Shown in pieces: positions 52,801 to 60,706 of a DNA stretch of 64,000 nt (the stretch's first letter is position 1; each line of letters starts with the position of its first letter). The DNA is taken from the NCBI GenBank assembly GCA_040004035.1, contig JAMPLN010000023.1, one strand, 5' to 3'. The notes under the pieces were generated by a model. That model had not been told where the DNA came from. It saw nothing but the letters and a program-made list of their open reading frames with translations, and searched no databases. The position numbers were made by a program, and so were the translations under genes. This DNA is from Microcoleus vaginatus_C. Its GTDB lineage: Bacteria > Cyanobacteriota > Cyanobacteriia > Cyanobacteriales > Microcoleaceae.

Positions 52801-52875
52801 GCCGCTATCCAAACTATCCTCGTTCTCATCGGGTCGCCGCCCTTCGAGAAAAATTAGTGGTACTGCACTTGGCAT
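49840..52875 (-). CDS. Large RTX protein with Ig/cadherin-like domains
   Basis: 1011 aa. Starts MPSAVPLIF with no signal peptide. Residues about 30-90: six GTEPPMM octapeptides. Residues about 115-330: RTX repeats (GGAGDDTLL, GGKGNDCLRGG). A SPAPATGTTP-type 10-residue repeat linker at about 430-520 and a Pro/Ser tail to about 605. Two VCBS/cadherin-like domains (about 615-840: VEAGKTVTG, FSYSVADDQGG, FTYSVSDGFG). A second short RTX block (about 845-890) and a C-terminal part ending SALSEFDLTFI, a likely type I secretion signal. Surface or extracellular, Ca2+ dependent; target unknown. Next gene upstream is a paralogue with the same MPSAVPL start. Confidence 0.88.
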   Translation of the reverse strand: MPSAVPLIFLEGRRPDENEDSLDSGTVPQPTPSSGTEPPMMTGTQPPMMTGTEPPMMTGTEPPMMTGTEPPMMTGTEPPMMTGTDISVTPVPRPPLTVPTPPPEPLFVDGLVVANDGSNYLIGSLFNDTISGGAGDDTLLSRDGDDLLRGEDGNDSLNGGAGKDIVEGGRGNDTARGGKGDDLVSGDEGGDVAFGDQGNDLVLGAEGNDSLYGGKGNDCLRGGGEDDLILGDKGSDTVFGDTGNDCLIGAAGDDILLGQEGGDVITGGVGNDTGDGGEGDDLIFGGDGNDSLSGGPGDDILSGDRGSDTLTGGDGSDIFVLGRVGTSPGGNGFLTTGGREVGDADVIRDFNAGDSIGLAGGLNFTELEIFQGQGSNSSNTIIRDRRTGEFLAVLIDVRSNSLDESRFTTAQIPRVNDNPFTIEGTSVSPTPATGTTPSPTPATGTTPSPAPATGTTPSPAPATGTTPSPAPATGTTPSPAPATGTTPSPAPATGTTPSPAPATGTTPSPAPAPSPEPAPAPSPEPAPAPSPEPAPTPTPSPSPGTTPSPIPTTGTLPTQVPSPSPSPTPTAGGTTPSPSPSIVPTPTAAPPTPPPLGGGPTPPSFTSPTPNQPPIVEAGKTVTGLQNLPLSLSISAPSDPEGQPLSIAVVGLPNPTFGQVTTGTSPVTVNQKLTVQDLLGLTFQPGTNVIGQAGSFSYSVADDQGGTAAASVAININSFDTSVTVPTLLPPIVVDDGIVFTNTNNLLPTFIDVLANDSSPQKGTLSIINVSTPQLGIAVNLVSQVQFIPGNVAGTTAFTYSVSDGFGTVPGVGTVTVQILPADSGPNNLVGGSLPDNLDGLAGSDTIDGQGGNDTINGGLDNDVLVGGLGADTMTGGGGSNQFRYTSPAQGGPAFDAASSAAIEAAIAAGGYDVITDFSGLGVPIADQFNFAPGFPNLSNGSQVLLNVQTTVSANILGGSAFLFAYDSGGNTYIIYDGNGNNLTGSDSRILAKLNGVTGVSALSEFDLTFI
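51341..51610. repeat. 30-bp minisatellite in the RTX linker
   Basis: About nine copies in register of a 30-bp unit (plus strand: GCCGGTGCAGGAGAAGGTGT then TGTCCCCGTT), the first seven nearly identical and the last two diverged. Flanking are shorter 24-bp GAGCCGGTGCCGGTTCCGGA units. Confidence 0.9.
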
Positions 52876-52909
52876 TGTTCCGACTCCTTGCGACGCTACT
52901 CAAAAACTA

Positions 52910-55900
52910 CTAAATAAACTTAAAGTCAGATGCAGTAATGACGGTGCTGAGCGCTCCCGGCACTGTAGGAATAGAATTCAACACTGCCAAATCGAAAGCT
53001 GGGAGACTGTCATCTGCCACATTCGGGTCGAAGCCGAGAACGTACTTGTTAAAAGTATTGTTCAGGTACACGAAGAAAGCTCCCGTTTTGCTCGAACCGT
53101 TTTGATTCTTCAACACTGCATTTATTGCTTGAGCGTTGTCAAATTTAGATTCAAACAAAATGACTGATTGCTTGCTAATGTCGTCGCCGCTAGACCCGAT
53201 ATTCCTGACGATAAAACTGGTGAAATCGAGAGTAGTTCCTGAGTTGGTTAAACCTGCGAAATTTGATGACCTGAACAAAAATCTGTCGGTCTCGCTGCCG
53301 TTAGCGTTAAAGTCAGCAATCACGTCCACGCCTTCGCTGGGAGTTTCGTAGTAGAAGAAATCATTGCCAGCATCGCCCGTGAGCAAGTCAGAACCGTTGC
53401 CACCGCCCAAAATGTCATTGCCTGCACCGCCGGAAAGCGAGTCGTTGTCATCGCCGCCCAATACCAAGTCATTGCCGAAGGCGCCACTGAGACAGTCGCT
53501 GCCGGCACCGCCGTCGAGAGTGTCGTCGCCCGCTTGGCCGTCGAGGGAGTCGCTGCCGGCCTCGCCCAACACGTAGTCATTTCCCGAACCTCCGAGTCCC
53601 GTGTCGTTGCCTTCTCCACCCAAAATCGTGTCATCGTTGTCGCCGCCGGAGATGGAATCGTTATTGATACCGCCGTCGAGCAAGTTTCTGCCGAGTCCAC
53701 CGTCGAGGATGTCGTCGCCTGCACCGCCGTCGAGGGAGTCGTCGCCAATGCCACCAAGTAAGGTGTCAATCCCGGTTCCTCCAAGTATCGAGTCGTCGCC
53801 GGATTCTCCCAATATCGAGTCGTTGCCTGTTCCGCCGTCAATGGTGTCGTTATTGTCACCGCCCAGGAGGTTGTCATTGTCATTGCCGCCGAACATCAGG
53901 TCGTTGCCCAGTCCGCCGATCAGCGAGTCTATGCCGTCTTGGCCGTCAACAGTATCGTTGCCCAGTCCGCCGTCAAGGGTGTCGTTGCCGATCGCACCCA
54001 CCACCGAGTCGTTGCCTGCTTCACCGAATTCGAGGTCGTTGCCGCCACTGCCATCGATGATGTCGTTGCCGTCGCCCCCAGAGAGGGTATCGTCACCGGC
54101 CCCGCCGAGGATGAAGTCGCTGAGGTTGCTGCCTGTAAAGCTGCTGGCCGGGAGAGCGCTGCGATCGACAATATTATCTACCACCGTGATGCTGAAGGAT
54201 GCCGGCCCGATAGTTGCAGATCCGTCGGAGGCTGTAAACGTGAAACTGTCGCTGCCACCTCCTGCCAGCAAGTTGTATTTGACGATGTTGTTGTTGATAT
54301 CGTCTTGCGTGAATTTGCCGCCGACGTTGAGAAATGTGGTGCCCCTTTGGACAAAACCTCTGGTAGCGTCGGGGGCTTTAGTAATCGTGTAAACGATTTC
54401 CAAGGGGCTGTTGTCGGGATCTGTGACCAACAAATCGGCGGCAGTAATTGTCTGGGTAGGATTACTTTTGGCAACCACCACACCGTCGTTAATTATTAGC
54501 TGCGGCGGGCTACTGACGTTGATGGTTACTACCGCCTTACTTGTGCCACCGCTGCCGTCTGAGATGGAGTAGCTGAAGCTGTCAGTACCCGAGAAGCCCG
54601 GATTCGGGGTGTATTTGAATACGCCGCCACCCACGGGAACCAGACTCCCTTTGCTTGCTGGAGCAAAAGTCGTGACAGTCAGAGCGCTTTGTTCCTGGTC
54701 CGTGTCGTTCAACAGAACGTTGAAACTGAGTTCTTGACCCGCAACCGTGGTGAAGTTGTCGTTAACTGCTCTTGGAGGTTGGTTAAAGATGGGCGTCGGA
54801 CTTCCTGTCGGCGTCGGACTTCCTGTCGGCGTCGGCAAATTCGGCGTCGGGAACGTCGGCACCGGCTCGTCTGGCGTCGGACTGGTTGTCGGCGTCGGAC
54901 TGGTTGTCGGCGTCGGACTGGTTGTCGGCGTCGGACTGGTTGTCGGTGTCGGACTGGTTGTCGGTGTCGGACTGTCTGTCGGTGTCGGACTGGTTGTCGG
55001 CGTCGGACTGGTTGTCGGCGTCGGCAGGGGAAGCGGAGTTGCGCTGCCGGGAACTGTGGGGGCAATTACAAATGAGCTTCGCCCTAGGGTTCTGCTGTCT
55101 ACTCCGGGCAATACTGCTAAAAAGTCGCCGCTGACGCCGTTGCGAATAATCGTACTGCCAGCTTTGGTCTCGGTGCTTTGGAAGATTACCAAATCTTCAA
55201 ACTTGAGGTCGCCACTTAACCCGATTAAATCTTCGCCTTGGCGAAAGTCTGTGAAAATGTCGGCATCGGCGAGATCTGGGCCGCCTGTGGTGATCAATGC
55301 CGCGTTAGTGCCGTCGCTGCTGCTGCCGCTGGGAGAACTGAAGGCACCGATGACGAAGACATCTCTGCCTTCGCCTCCTGCCACTACGTCTTTGCCTGCT
55401 TCGCCCCAAATAACGTCGTTGCCAGCACCGGCGTCCACGATGTCATCACCGTCGCCGCCGAATACGATGTCGTCGCCGTCGCCGGCAAAAATTGTGTCCC
55501 CGCCGGCGTTTCCGTAGAGCCAGTCGCCTCCTTCGTTGCCAAATAGCAAGTCTTCGCCGTCGCCACCGAAGAGCGAGTCGTTGCCTTGGTCGCCCCAGAG
55601 GATGTCGTCGCCTCGATCGCCGAAAAAGCTATCGTCGCCAGAACCCCCACGCAAGCTGTCACTGCCTTTGCCGCCGTAAGCCGTGTCTCTGCCTTCGCCT
55701 CCGATTACCGTGTCGTTGCCGTCATTGCCATACAGCAGGTCGGGGTTATTTCCCCCATCGAGGGAGTCGTTGTCTTTGCCTCCGTACAGGGTATCGAGTC
55801 CTGAACCGCCATCAAGAACGTCGTTGCCCTCATTGCCGAACAGCACGTCGTCATCGTCGTTGCCAAATAGTAAATCGTCGCCTCCGACTCCTTGCAAGGT

Positions 55901-56212
55901 GTCGTTGCCTTGCAGCCCGGAAATCACGTCGGGGCCGGGACTGCCAGCTAAGGAGTCGTTGCTTTCTGTGCCGCGGACTACGCCGCCGATGATTCCGGGC
56001 GATGTACCTTGGCCTCCGCCCACTGTGTCATCTATGCCACCAAAGGTGTCGTCCCCGGAGGGAGGTGGTGTTGGTGTTGGAGTCGGAGTCGGAGTTGGCG
56101 TCTCTGGTGTTGGCGTCTCTGGTGTCGGCGTCTCTGGTGTTGGCGTCTCTGGTTCTGGTTCTGGTGTTGGTGTTGGAGGTGGTATAATTACTAATGGCAC
56201 TGCACTTGGCAT
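52910..56212 (-). CDS. Large RTX protein, paralogue of the next
   Basis: 1100 aa. Starts MPSAVPLVII, then ETPTPETP repeats, an RTX block (about 85-290), a module with RQGEDLIGLSGDLKFEDLVIF that is also in the other large RTX protein, a TSPTPT repeat linker (about 400-460), two VCBS/cadherin-like domains (AVNDNFTTVAGQELSFNVLLNDTD, FSYSISDGSGG), then a long second RTX block (about 690-960, GGDGNDIIDG to GGNGSDLLTGD), and a C-terminal end ALSTVITASDFKFI. That ending matches ITITASDL of the two small RTX genes, supporting a shared export signal. No start-proximal signal peptide. Confidence 0.88.
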   Translation of the reverse strand: MPSAVPLVIIPPPTPTPEPEPETPTPETPTPETPTPETPTPTPTPTPTPPPSGDDTFGGIDDTVGGGQGTSPGIIGGVVRGTESNDSLAGSPGPDVISGLQGNDTLQGVGGDDLLFGNDDDDVLFGNEGNDVLDGGSGLDTLYGGKDNDSLDGGNNPDLLYGNDGNDTVIGGEGRDTAYGGKGSDSLRGGSGDDSFFGDRGDDILWGDQGNDSLFGGDGEDLLFGNEGGDWLYGNAGGDTIFAGDGDDIVFGGDGDDIVDAGAGNDVIWGEAGKDVVAGGEGRDVFVIGAFSSPSGSSSDGTNAALITTGGPDLADADIFTDFRQGEDLIGLSGDLKFEDLVIFQSTETKAGSTIIRNGVSGDFLAVLPGVDSRTLGRSSFVIAPTVPGSATPLPLPTPTTSPTPTTSPTPTDSPTPTTSPTPTTSPTPTTSPTPTTSPTPTTSPTPDEPVPTFPTPNLPTPTGSPTPTGSPTPIFNQPPRAVNDNFTTVAGQELSFNVLLNDTDQEQSALTVTTFAPASKGSLVPVGGGVFKYTPNPGFSGTDSFSYSISDGSGGTSKAVVTINVSSPPQLIINDGVVVAKSNPTQTITAADLLVTDPDNSPLEIVYTITKAPDATRGFVQRGTTFLNVGGKFTQDDINNNIVKYNLLAGGGSDSFTFTASDGSATIGPASFSITVVDNIVDRSALPASSFTGSNLSDFILGGAGDDTLSGGDGNDIIDGSGGNDLEFGEAGNDSVVGAIGNDTLDGGLGNDTVDGQDGIDSLIGGLGNDLMFGGNDNDNLLGGDNNDTIDGGTGNDSILGESGDDSILGGTGIDTLLGGIGDDSLDGGAGDDILDGGLGRNLLDGGINNDSISGGDNDDTILGGEGNDTGLGGSGNDYVLGEAGSDSLDGQAGDDTLDGGAGSDCLSGAFGNDLVLGGDDNDSLSGGAGNDILGGGNGSDLLTGDAGNDFFYYETPSEGVDVIADFNANGSETDRFLFRSSNFAGLTNSGTTLDFTSFIVRNIGSSGDDISKQSVILFESKFDNAQAINAVLKNQNGSSKTGAFFVYLNNTFNKYVLGFDPNVADDSLPAFDLAVLNSIPTVPGALSTVITASDFKFI
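54867..55026. repeat. 18-bp minisatellite in the RTX linker
   Basis: About eight to nine copies of GGCGTCGGACTGGTTGTC with C/T variation, coding TSPTPT on the minus strand. Confidence 0.88.
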
Positions 56213-56592
56213 TATTTTGGCTCCTTTAAACGACGATCCCGATTTACTTTAAGAACTGATTAGTATCAGTTTGTTGCCACAAATCTGGCTTAAAATTGAT
56301 TAATAACCCCATCATTTCTAACATACTAAATCAAAACTGCCACGGCTATAGATATTTTTTAAGCTGGGCATCTTTTGATCCCAAAATATTAATGATTGCA
56401 CGTTTTGAGGCTTATGTTGGGTATACTTTAATATCGCGCCCTAGTGATATAACCTAGAAGTCGGGCTGCGAGTCATCCCGGTGTATTTATCCAGAATCAG
56501 AAAAAATAAAAATCTTCGCCCTCATAATTTTTTCCTTCCGAATGTTCAATGACGAATACATCTGTGCCTCTTGCCTTCAGAAGCCGACTGTC
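56213..56592. other. Intergenic region upstream of the large RTX gene
   Basis: 380 bp, AT-rich, no gene. It should contain the RTX promoter (read leftward) and the 3' end region of the AddB-like gene; no clear terminator seen. Confidence 0.4.
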
Positions 56593-58803
56593 TTATGCTG
56601 ACTGCTGACAAGAAACAGAGCTGTTAATTAGGGGCAGAAGCGGCCCGGTTTGTTCTTGTCCACTGACGGAGAGTTCGCTGTGGCAAAGGTAAAGCAGGGA
56701 ACAGCGACTTAACAAATCTAGCAGAATTCGCCGCAGCCGCTGTTGGTCGGCCGCTGTTTCCTCTTCGGTTTCCCAGGGACGCCCCTGTTGCGATCGCAAA
56801 AATAAGGGAGCGCCAAACAATGTCGCCGCACCGCCGCTCAGCCACAGGGGCGAGCCGGCATCCAGCCAAAAGTGCCATTTGTGGGCGCGGCGGCTGCTGC
56901 GGTACTGGAAGATGTTGGCGAGGGTGACGGCTCTGGCTGCTGGGCCTTCTGGACGCACTGGAAAGGGGTTGGCGGTGACGGTTCCTTGGCGCAACAACTG
57001 GATGAACCGGGCGATGGTTTCTGAGTCGCCGCCGTTTGTTGGTTCTACGCGCTGCATTCGCCCGTTGATTTCCCAGTAGTGGCTGGCGGTTTCCATTAAC
57101 TCGCGCAGGGCTGCTAGCCGATCGTAAGGCAGGTATCTGTCGTTCATGAGAAATTTCTGGATGGCTCGATCGAGTAGGGCAATTGGGCTCGGCAACAGCC
57201 GCTCCTGCTGTTGCGACCGCTGTTGTTCGATCCACTCGACAATGTGCTCGTAGGCCCTGGCTGCTCGGTGTCCCAGTCTGTCCCACCGGGGAAAGGCTGT
57301 AATTGGCAGCAGTTGAGGTCGATCGATATCTGGACAAAAACAGTGATCGGCGATTAAACCTGCTCTCACTTGGTCGATCGATTTTTGATGGTGAATTTGA
57401 GATGTTAGATTGAAAGTCGAGTTAGAATCTTCTGTTTCCAATGAACGGTGTTTCTGGCTGCCCAACACTACCAGCATTTCGGCTGCGCCGTCTCGATCGA
57501 CTAAACGGCCGAGTCCCGGATAAACTAAGGCTAACAAAGTGAGTAAAGCTCGAATCTCTGGGGTAGTCGAGAGGGGACGCTGATCGTTGAGAGATACGGC
57601 GGCGATACCATCTCGCGCGAGAATTTCCGTTAAACTGTAACGGGCGATCGCATCCATCCCAGGGGCAATTACGGCGATTTCCTGCGGTTCCACGGCTTGT
57701 GACTTCACCGCATCCACGATGATTTCGGCGGTTTCTCGCAGCAGTTGAGCCCTGGAAGTGGTTTGGAGCGATCGAACTGATCCGGGCAAACTCAAGCCTA
57801 AAGGATAAAAACCCTCAGAATTAACTGCTAAACTTACCGCTAAATCTCCAATCTCTGCGGCTAAACCGGCTTTTGCGTCCAAATTTTCCACGCTTTGACA
57901 GCGGCCTTCGAGTTGGGCTAGGTATTCCGTGTCAGCCCCCAAGCCCAAACGCACTCCTCCATCCGGATTGTAGGAGAACGCCCCCGCTGCACCTTGGTCG
58001 AGCATTCGATCGAACAAATGACCGCTGATCGCCGGATAATCGTCAACATCGTCTGCGATCACAGCTTGGTATCTAGAGGCCAAATGCTTCTGGTAACTGA
58101 CATCCGGCAACAAATAGCGCCAGTAGAGTTCGCAAACAATCCCGTAAGTCAGGAGTCCCCGCGTCAAGCACCATTCCCGCCACCTTTCCAGCAACTCTCC
58201 CATGCTAGTCCACAGGTTGATCGAGCCGCCTGAGATAGCAAATCCCTGTTGCAGAATGCTGGGAATCGCTTCTCTAGGCGTACCGCTGACAGCAGCAAGT
58301 TGTAATAAGTCTAGTGTTCGACGCACCATTCGGTTTGGACTTACCCCTGTTTGTTGCAAAATGCCCTCGTCTAGTTCGCGACGCCAGAGTCTCGCGGCAA
58401 GTTCCAGTTCTGTTTCAGGTTGCAGCCGCAGGGGAAATTGAGCCGTCAAATTCAGCGACTGAACTAGCAGGGGCCAAAATAGCAATACCTCCTGCTCAAA
58501 AAAACCGAAGGGTGTTGTCGAGTGAAAGGTATATTTTCCTTCGGTAGCGACGGCGATGCGATCGGCTAATTCTAGCCGGTTGTCTCCGTTAGCTGCTAAG
58601 ACTAAAATTGCTGGGGCAGTTTGTCCAGCCCGCCGCCGCCCGGAACTCGATCGCCCTGAAACTTTTGTGGGCAAGGGCTTGACAGTTTTGCTCCAAATGC
58701 AGAACTGCTCGACTAAACGAGTCGTTTTGCCACTGCGGGCAGATCCGACAATCCAAATTGAATCCTGCGTGGCAGTTCTCAATTTATGTAAATTTGTTAC
58801 CAT
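56593..58803 (-). CDS. AddB/UvrD-like P-loop recombination protein
   Basis: 736 aa. Walker A GSARSGKTTRL at about residue 20, a Walker B-like ADDVDDYPAIS at about 255-265, and AVIAPGMDAIARY and SLNDQRPLSTTPEIRALLTLL in the middle, a layout similar to the helicase part of AddB/RecB-type nucleases in cyanobacteria. I see no nuclease Fe-S cysteine cluster. Probably a DNA end-processing or recombination protein; the partner AddA-like helicase is not in the window. Divergent from pcxA with a 52-bp gap that must hold both promoters. Confidence 0.7.
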   Translation of the reverse strand: MVTNLHKLRTATQDSIWIVGSARSGKTTRLVEQFCIWSKTVKPLPTKVSGRSSSGRRRAGQTAPAILVLAANGDNRLELADRIAVATEGKYTFHSTTPFGFFEQEVLLFWPLLVQSLNLTAQFPLRLQPETELELAARLWRRELDEGILQQTGVSPNRMVRRTLDLLQLAAVSGTPREAIPSILQQGFAISGGSINLWTSMGELLERWREWCLTRGLLTYGIVCELYWRYLLPDVSYQKHLASRYQAVIADDVDDYPAISGHLFDRMLDQGAAGAFSYNPDGGVRLGLGADTEYLAQLEGRCQSVENLDAKAGLAAEIGDLAVSLAVNSEGFYPLGLSLPGSVRSLQTTSRAQLLRETAEIIVDAVKSQAVEPQEIAVIAPGMDAIARYSLTEILARDGIAAVSLNDQRPLSTTPEIRALLTLLALVYPGLGRLVDRDGAAEMLVVLGSQKHRSLETEDSNSTFNLTSQIHHQKSIDQVRAGLIADHCFCPDIDRPQLLPITAFPRWDRLGHRAARAYEHIVEWIEQQRSQQQERLLPSPIALLDRAIQKFLMNDRYLPYDRLAALRELMETASHYWEINGRMQRVEPTNGGDSETIARFIQLLRQGTVTANPFPVRPEGPAARAVTLANIFQYRSSRRAHKWHFWLDAGSPLWLSGGAATLFGAPLFLRSQQGRPWETEEETAADQQRLRRILLDLLSRCSLLYLCHSELSVSGQEQTGPLLPLINSSVSCQQSA

Positions 58804-58855
58804 ACCGTGAATACTTTAATCACTAATGTCTACAGCCAACTAACCAGCTTTAGCT

Positions 58856-60220
58856 ATGAATACTTCTCCGTGGAACAGGATTGTAAAATATCTCTACAGC
58901 CTTCACCAATGGTATCGAGAAACGCCTGAGAGGGCTCTAGAACAGGCCTACGATGCTGCGTTAGCAATTAAGGCGATCGAAGACGAGCATTTTGGCGGTC
59001 AAGGAATCTCTGAGCGATCGGGAAATTACGGAGAAAGCACACTGTCTTACTTTAAATCCGAACTGCAAAAATACCTCAAGGTCATCCAAACCCGAATGGT
59101 TGAGTTTAATGCTAGCCGTTCTTTTTTGGAACTGCCGGAGCGAGTGGGGGCCAAACCGAAAACGGGGTACAGCGCTGAGCCTCACCAGCACGGATTACAT
59201 CTCAACAATAAAGATAGAGAATCTCTTATATTTGAGAAGCTAGAGTTTATTGATGGAGTCATCGACAAGTATATTAATAATAGTAGATCAACGGCAATTG
59301 TTCCGGTTGTCAGTTCAGTAAATGTGCAGGCAAAATCTACAAGAAGTAGCAGCTCTCCACCTGACAATAATAAAGGTTCAGCTAATTCTGTTAAGATTCA
59401 CGACGGTGAGGTTGACACTAACTATGAAGAAGTGAATTTATTGCCGCGATCACTTTTGGGAACTTTGAATCGTATCACTAAAGATTTAGACCCTGGAGCT
59501 GAAAAAGAAGTAGTCAAGAATTTTCGCAATTCTAAAGTAAAAACAATTATTTCTCTTCGATTTATTTTACTTTTAATTTTAGTTCCGCTGTTGACGAATC
59601 AAATCTCCAAAAACTTTATAGTCGGACCGGTAGTTGAGCATTTTAGAGGTCAAGAAAATGCTCCACTTTTCATAAATGTTAACCTGGAAGAAGAAGCATT
59701 CCAAGAACTGGAGAGATTTGAGCAGCGCCTCAAATTTGAAAGGTTAATAGGCACTGCTCCGTCGCTTTCTTTAGAGGAAACGGAAAAGAAGATTTCCGAG
59801 AAAGCAGTTGAGCTCGCGGAGGAATACCGCGCTGAAAGTGGGGGAGCTATTAAAAATATTTTTGCCGATTTGATTTCCTTCATGGCCTTTGCCGCGATTA
59901 TCGTCACTAACAAGAAAGAGATTGAGATTTTAAAGTCTTTCATGGACGATGTGATTTACGGCCTCAGCGACAGTGCGAAAGCTTTCGTAATTATTTTGTT
60001 TACAGATGTGTTTGTGGGATTCCACTCGCCTCATGGTTGGGAAGTTGTTCTAGAAGGTGTATCGAGGCATTTGGGACTGCCAGAAAATAGGCAGTTCATA
60101 TTTTTGTTCATTGCAACGTTTCCCGTGATCTTGGATACGGTATTTAAGTATTGGATATTCCGTTATTTAAACCGGAGTTCGCCTTCGGCTGTGGCTACGT
60201 ACAAGAATATGAACGAATAA
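58856..60220 (+). CDS. pcxA: Proton extrusion protein PcxA (CemA/CotA family)
   Basis: 454 aa. N-terminal soluble part YLYSLHQWYRETPERALEQAYDAAL and YFKSELQKYL, an unusually hydrophilic low-conservation middle (about 150-195), then the conserved membrane part: SLRFILLLILVPLLTNQISKNF, IKNIFADLISFMAFAAII, LSDSAKAFVIILFTDVFVGFHSPHGWEVVLEG, FIATFPVILDTVFKYWIFRYLNR. It is needed for light-induced proton extrusion and inorganic-carbon uptake in the plasma membrane. The start ATG at 58856 has no strong ribosome site. Confidence 0.93.
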   Translation: MNTSPWNRIVKYLYSLHQWYRETPERALEQAYDAALAIKAIEDEHFGGQGISERSGNYGESTLSYFKSELQKYLKVIQTRMVEFNASRSFLELPERVGAKPKTGYSAEPHQHGLHLNNKDRESLIFEKLEFIDGVIDKYINNSRSTAIVPVVSSVNVQAKSTRSSSSPPDNNKGSANSVKIHDGEVDTNYEEVNLLPRSLLGTLNRITKDLDPGAEKEVVKNFRNSKVKTIISLRFILLLILVPLLTNQISKNFIVGPVVEHFRGQENAPLFINVNLEEEAFQELERFEQRLKFERLIGTAPSLSLEETEKKISEKAVELAEEYRAESGGAIKNIFADLISFMAFAAIIVTNKKEIEILKSFMDDVIYGLSDSAKAFVIILFTDVFVGFHSPHGWEVVLEGVSRHLGLPENRQFIFLFIATFPVILDTVFKYWIFRYLNRSSPSAVATYKNMNE

Positions 60221-60228
60221 TTAGAGGC

Positions 60229-60340
60229 GAAGGAAGTTCGGCAACGGATACTGTAGCGGATGTAACGGATGTCAGCAAGAAGGAAGTTCGGCAACGGATT
60301 CGCTCGACGGATGTAGCGGATGTAACGGATGTCAGGAAGA
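60229..60340. repeat. Direct repeat of about 50-60 bp after pcxA
   Basis: Two copies of GAAGGAAGTTCGGCAACGGA (60229-60248, 60279-60298), each followed by TGTAGCGGATGTAACGGATG and TCAG(C/G)AA (60252, 60312). Coding on neither strand is convincing. The rest of 60221-60706 holds AT-rich sequence, a GC-rich GGGTTCTCGCGCGCACCCCC stretch at 60529, and the terminator hairpin. Confidence 0.7.
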
Positions 60341-60633
60341 AGGAAGAAGAAAAAAAGATGTAATAATAACAAGGGGTTTCAGGCATTGATAACGTCCTCA
60401 GTAGGGCATTCACTGCACACATAGTTGCTTACCCATAGCCCATAAAACCATTTATTGTTTGCGTCAGGAGTGGTTGAATTAAGTCGATATAGTTAAGCTG
60501 TTGGGTCATCTAAATTTTATTTTTGGGCGGGTTCTCGCGCGCACCCCCACAAGAATTTTATCAAACTTGACTTTCCTAAAGGCTCCGCTCAGGAACCGTA
60601 AAATTTAGATGCGCCTAGGCCGATCGACAAAAA

Positions 60634-60683
60634 ATGCGATCGCCCGCTGAATTTCTCGAAAGAAATCAAAAGGGCGATCGCAT
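60634..60683. terminator. Bidirectional hairpin between pcxA and rodA
   Basis: ATGCGATCGCCC (60634-60645) and GGGCGATCGCAT (60672-60683) are perfect over 12 bp, both centred on HIP1. A nested stem ATTTCT/AGAAAT (60651-60656, 60660-60665) lies in the loop. It sits between convergent genes. Confidence 0.65.
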
Positions 60684-60706
60684 TCCCAGATCCAATTACC
60701 AATGAC

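Noticed and set aside
53320..55992. Other alternative-frame ORFs (Thr/Ala/Met- or Arg-rich) in the second RTX gene
   Set aside because: Composition bias of Gly-Asp repeats keeps several frames open; the RTX frame is the only one with domains.
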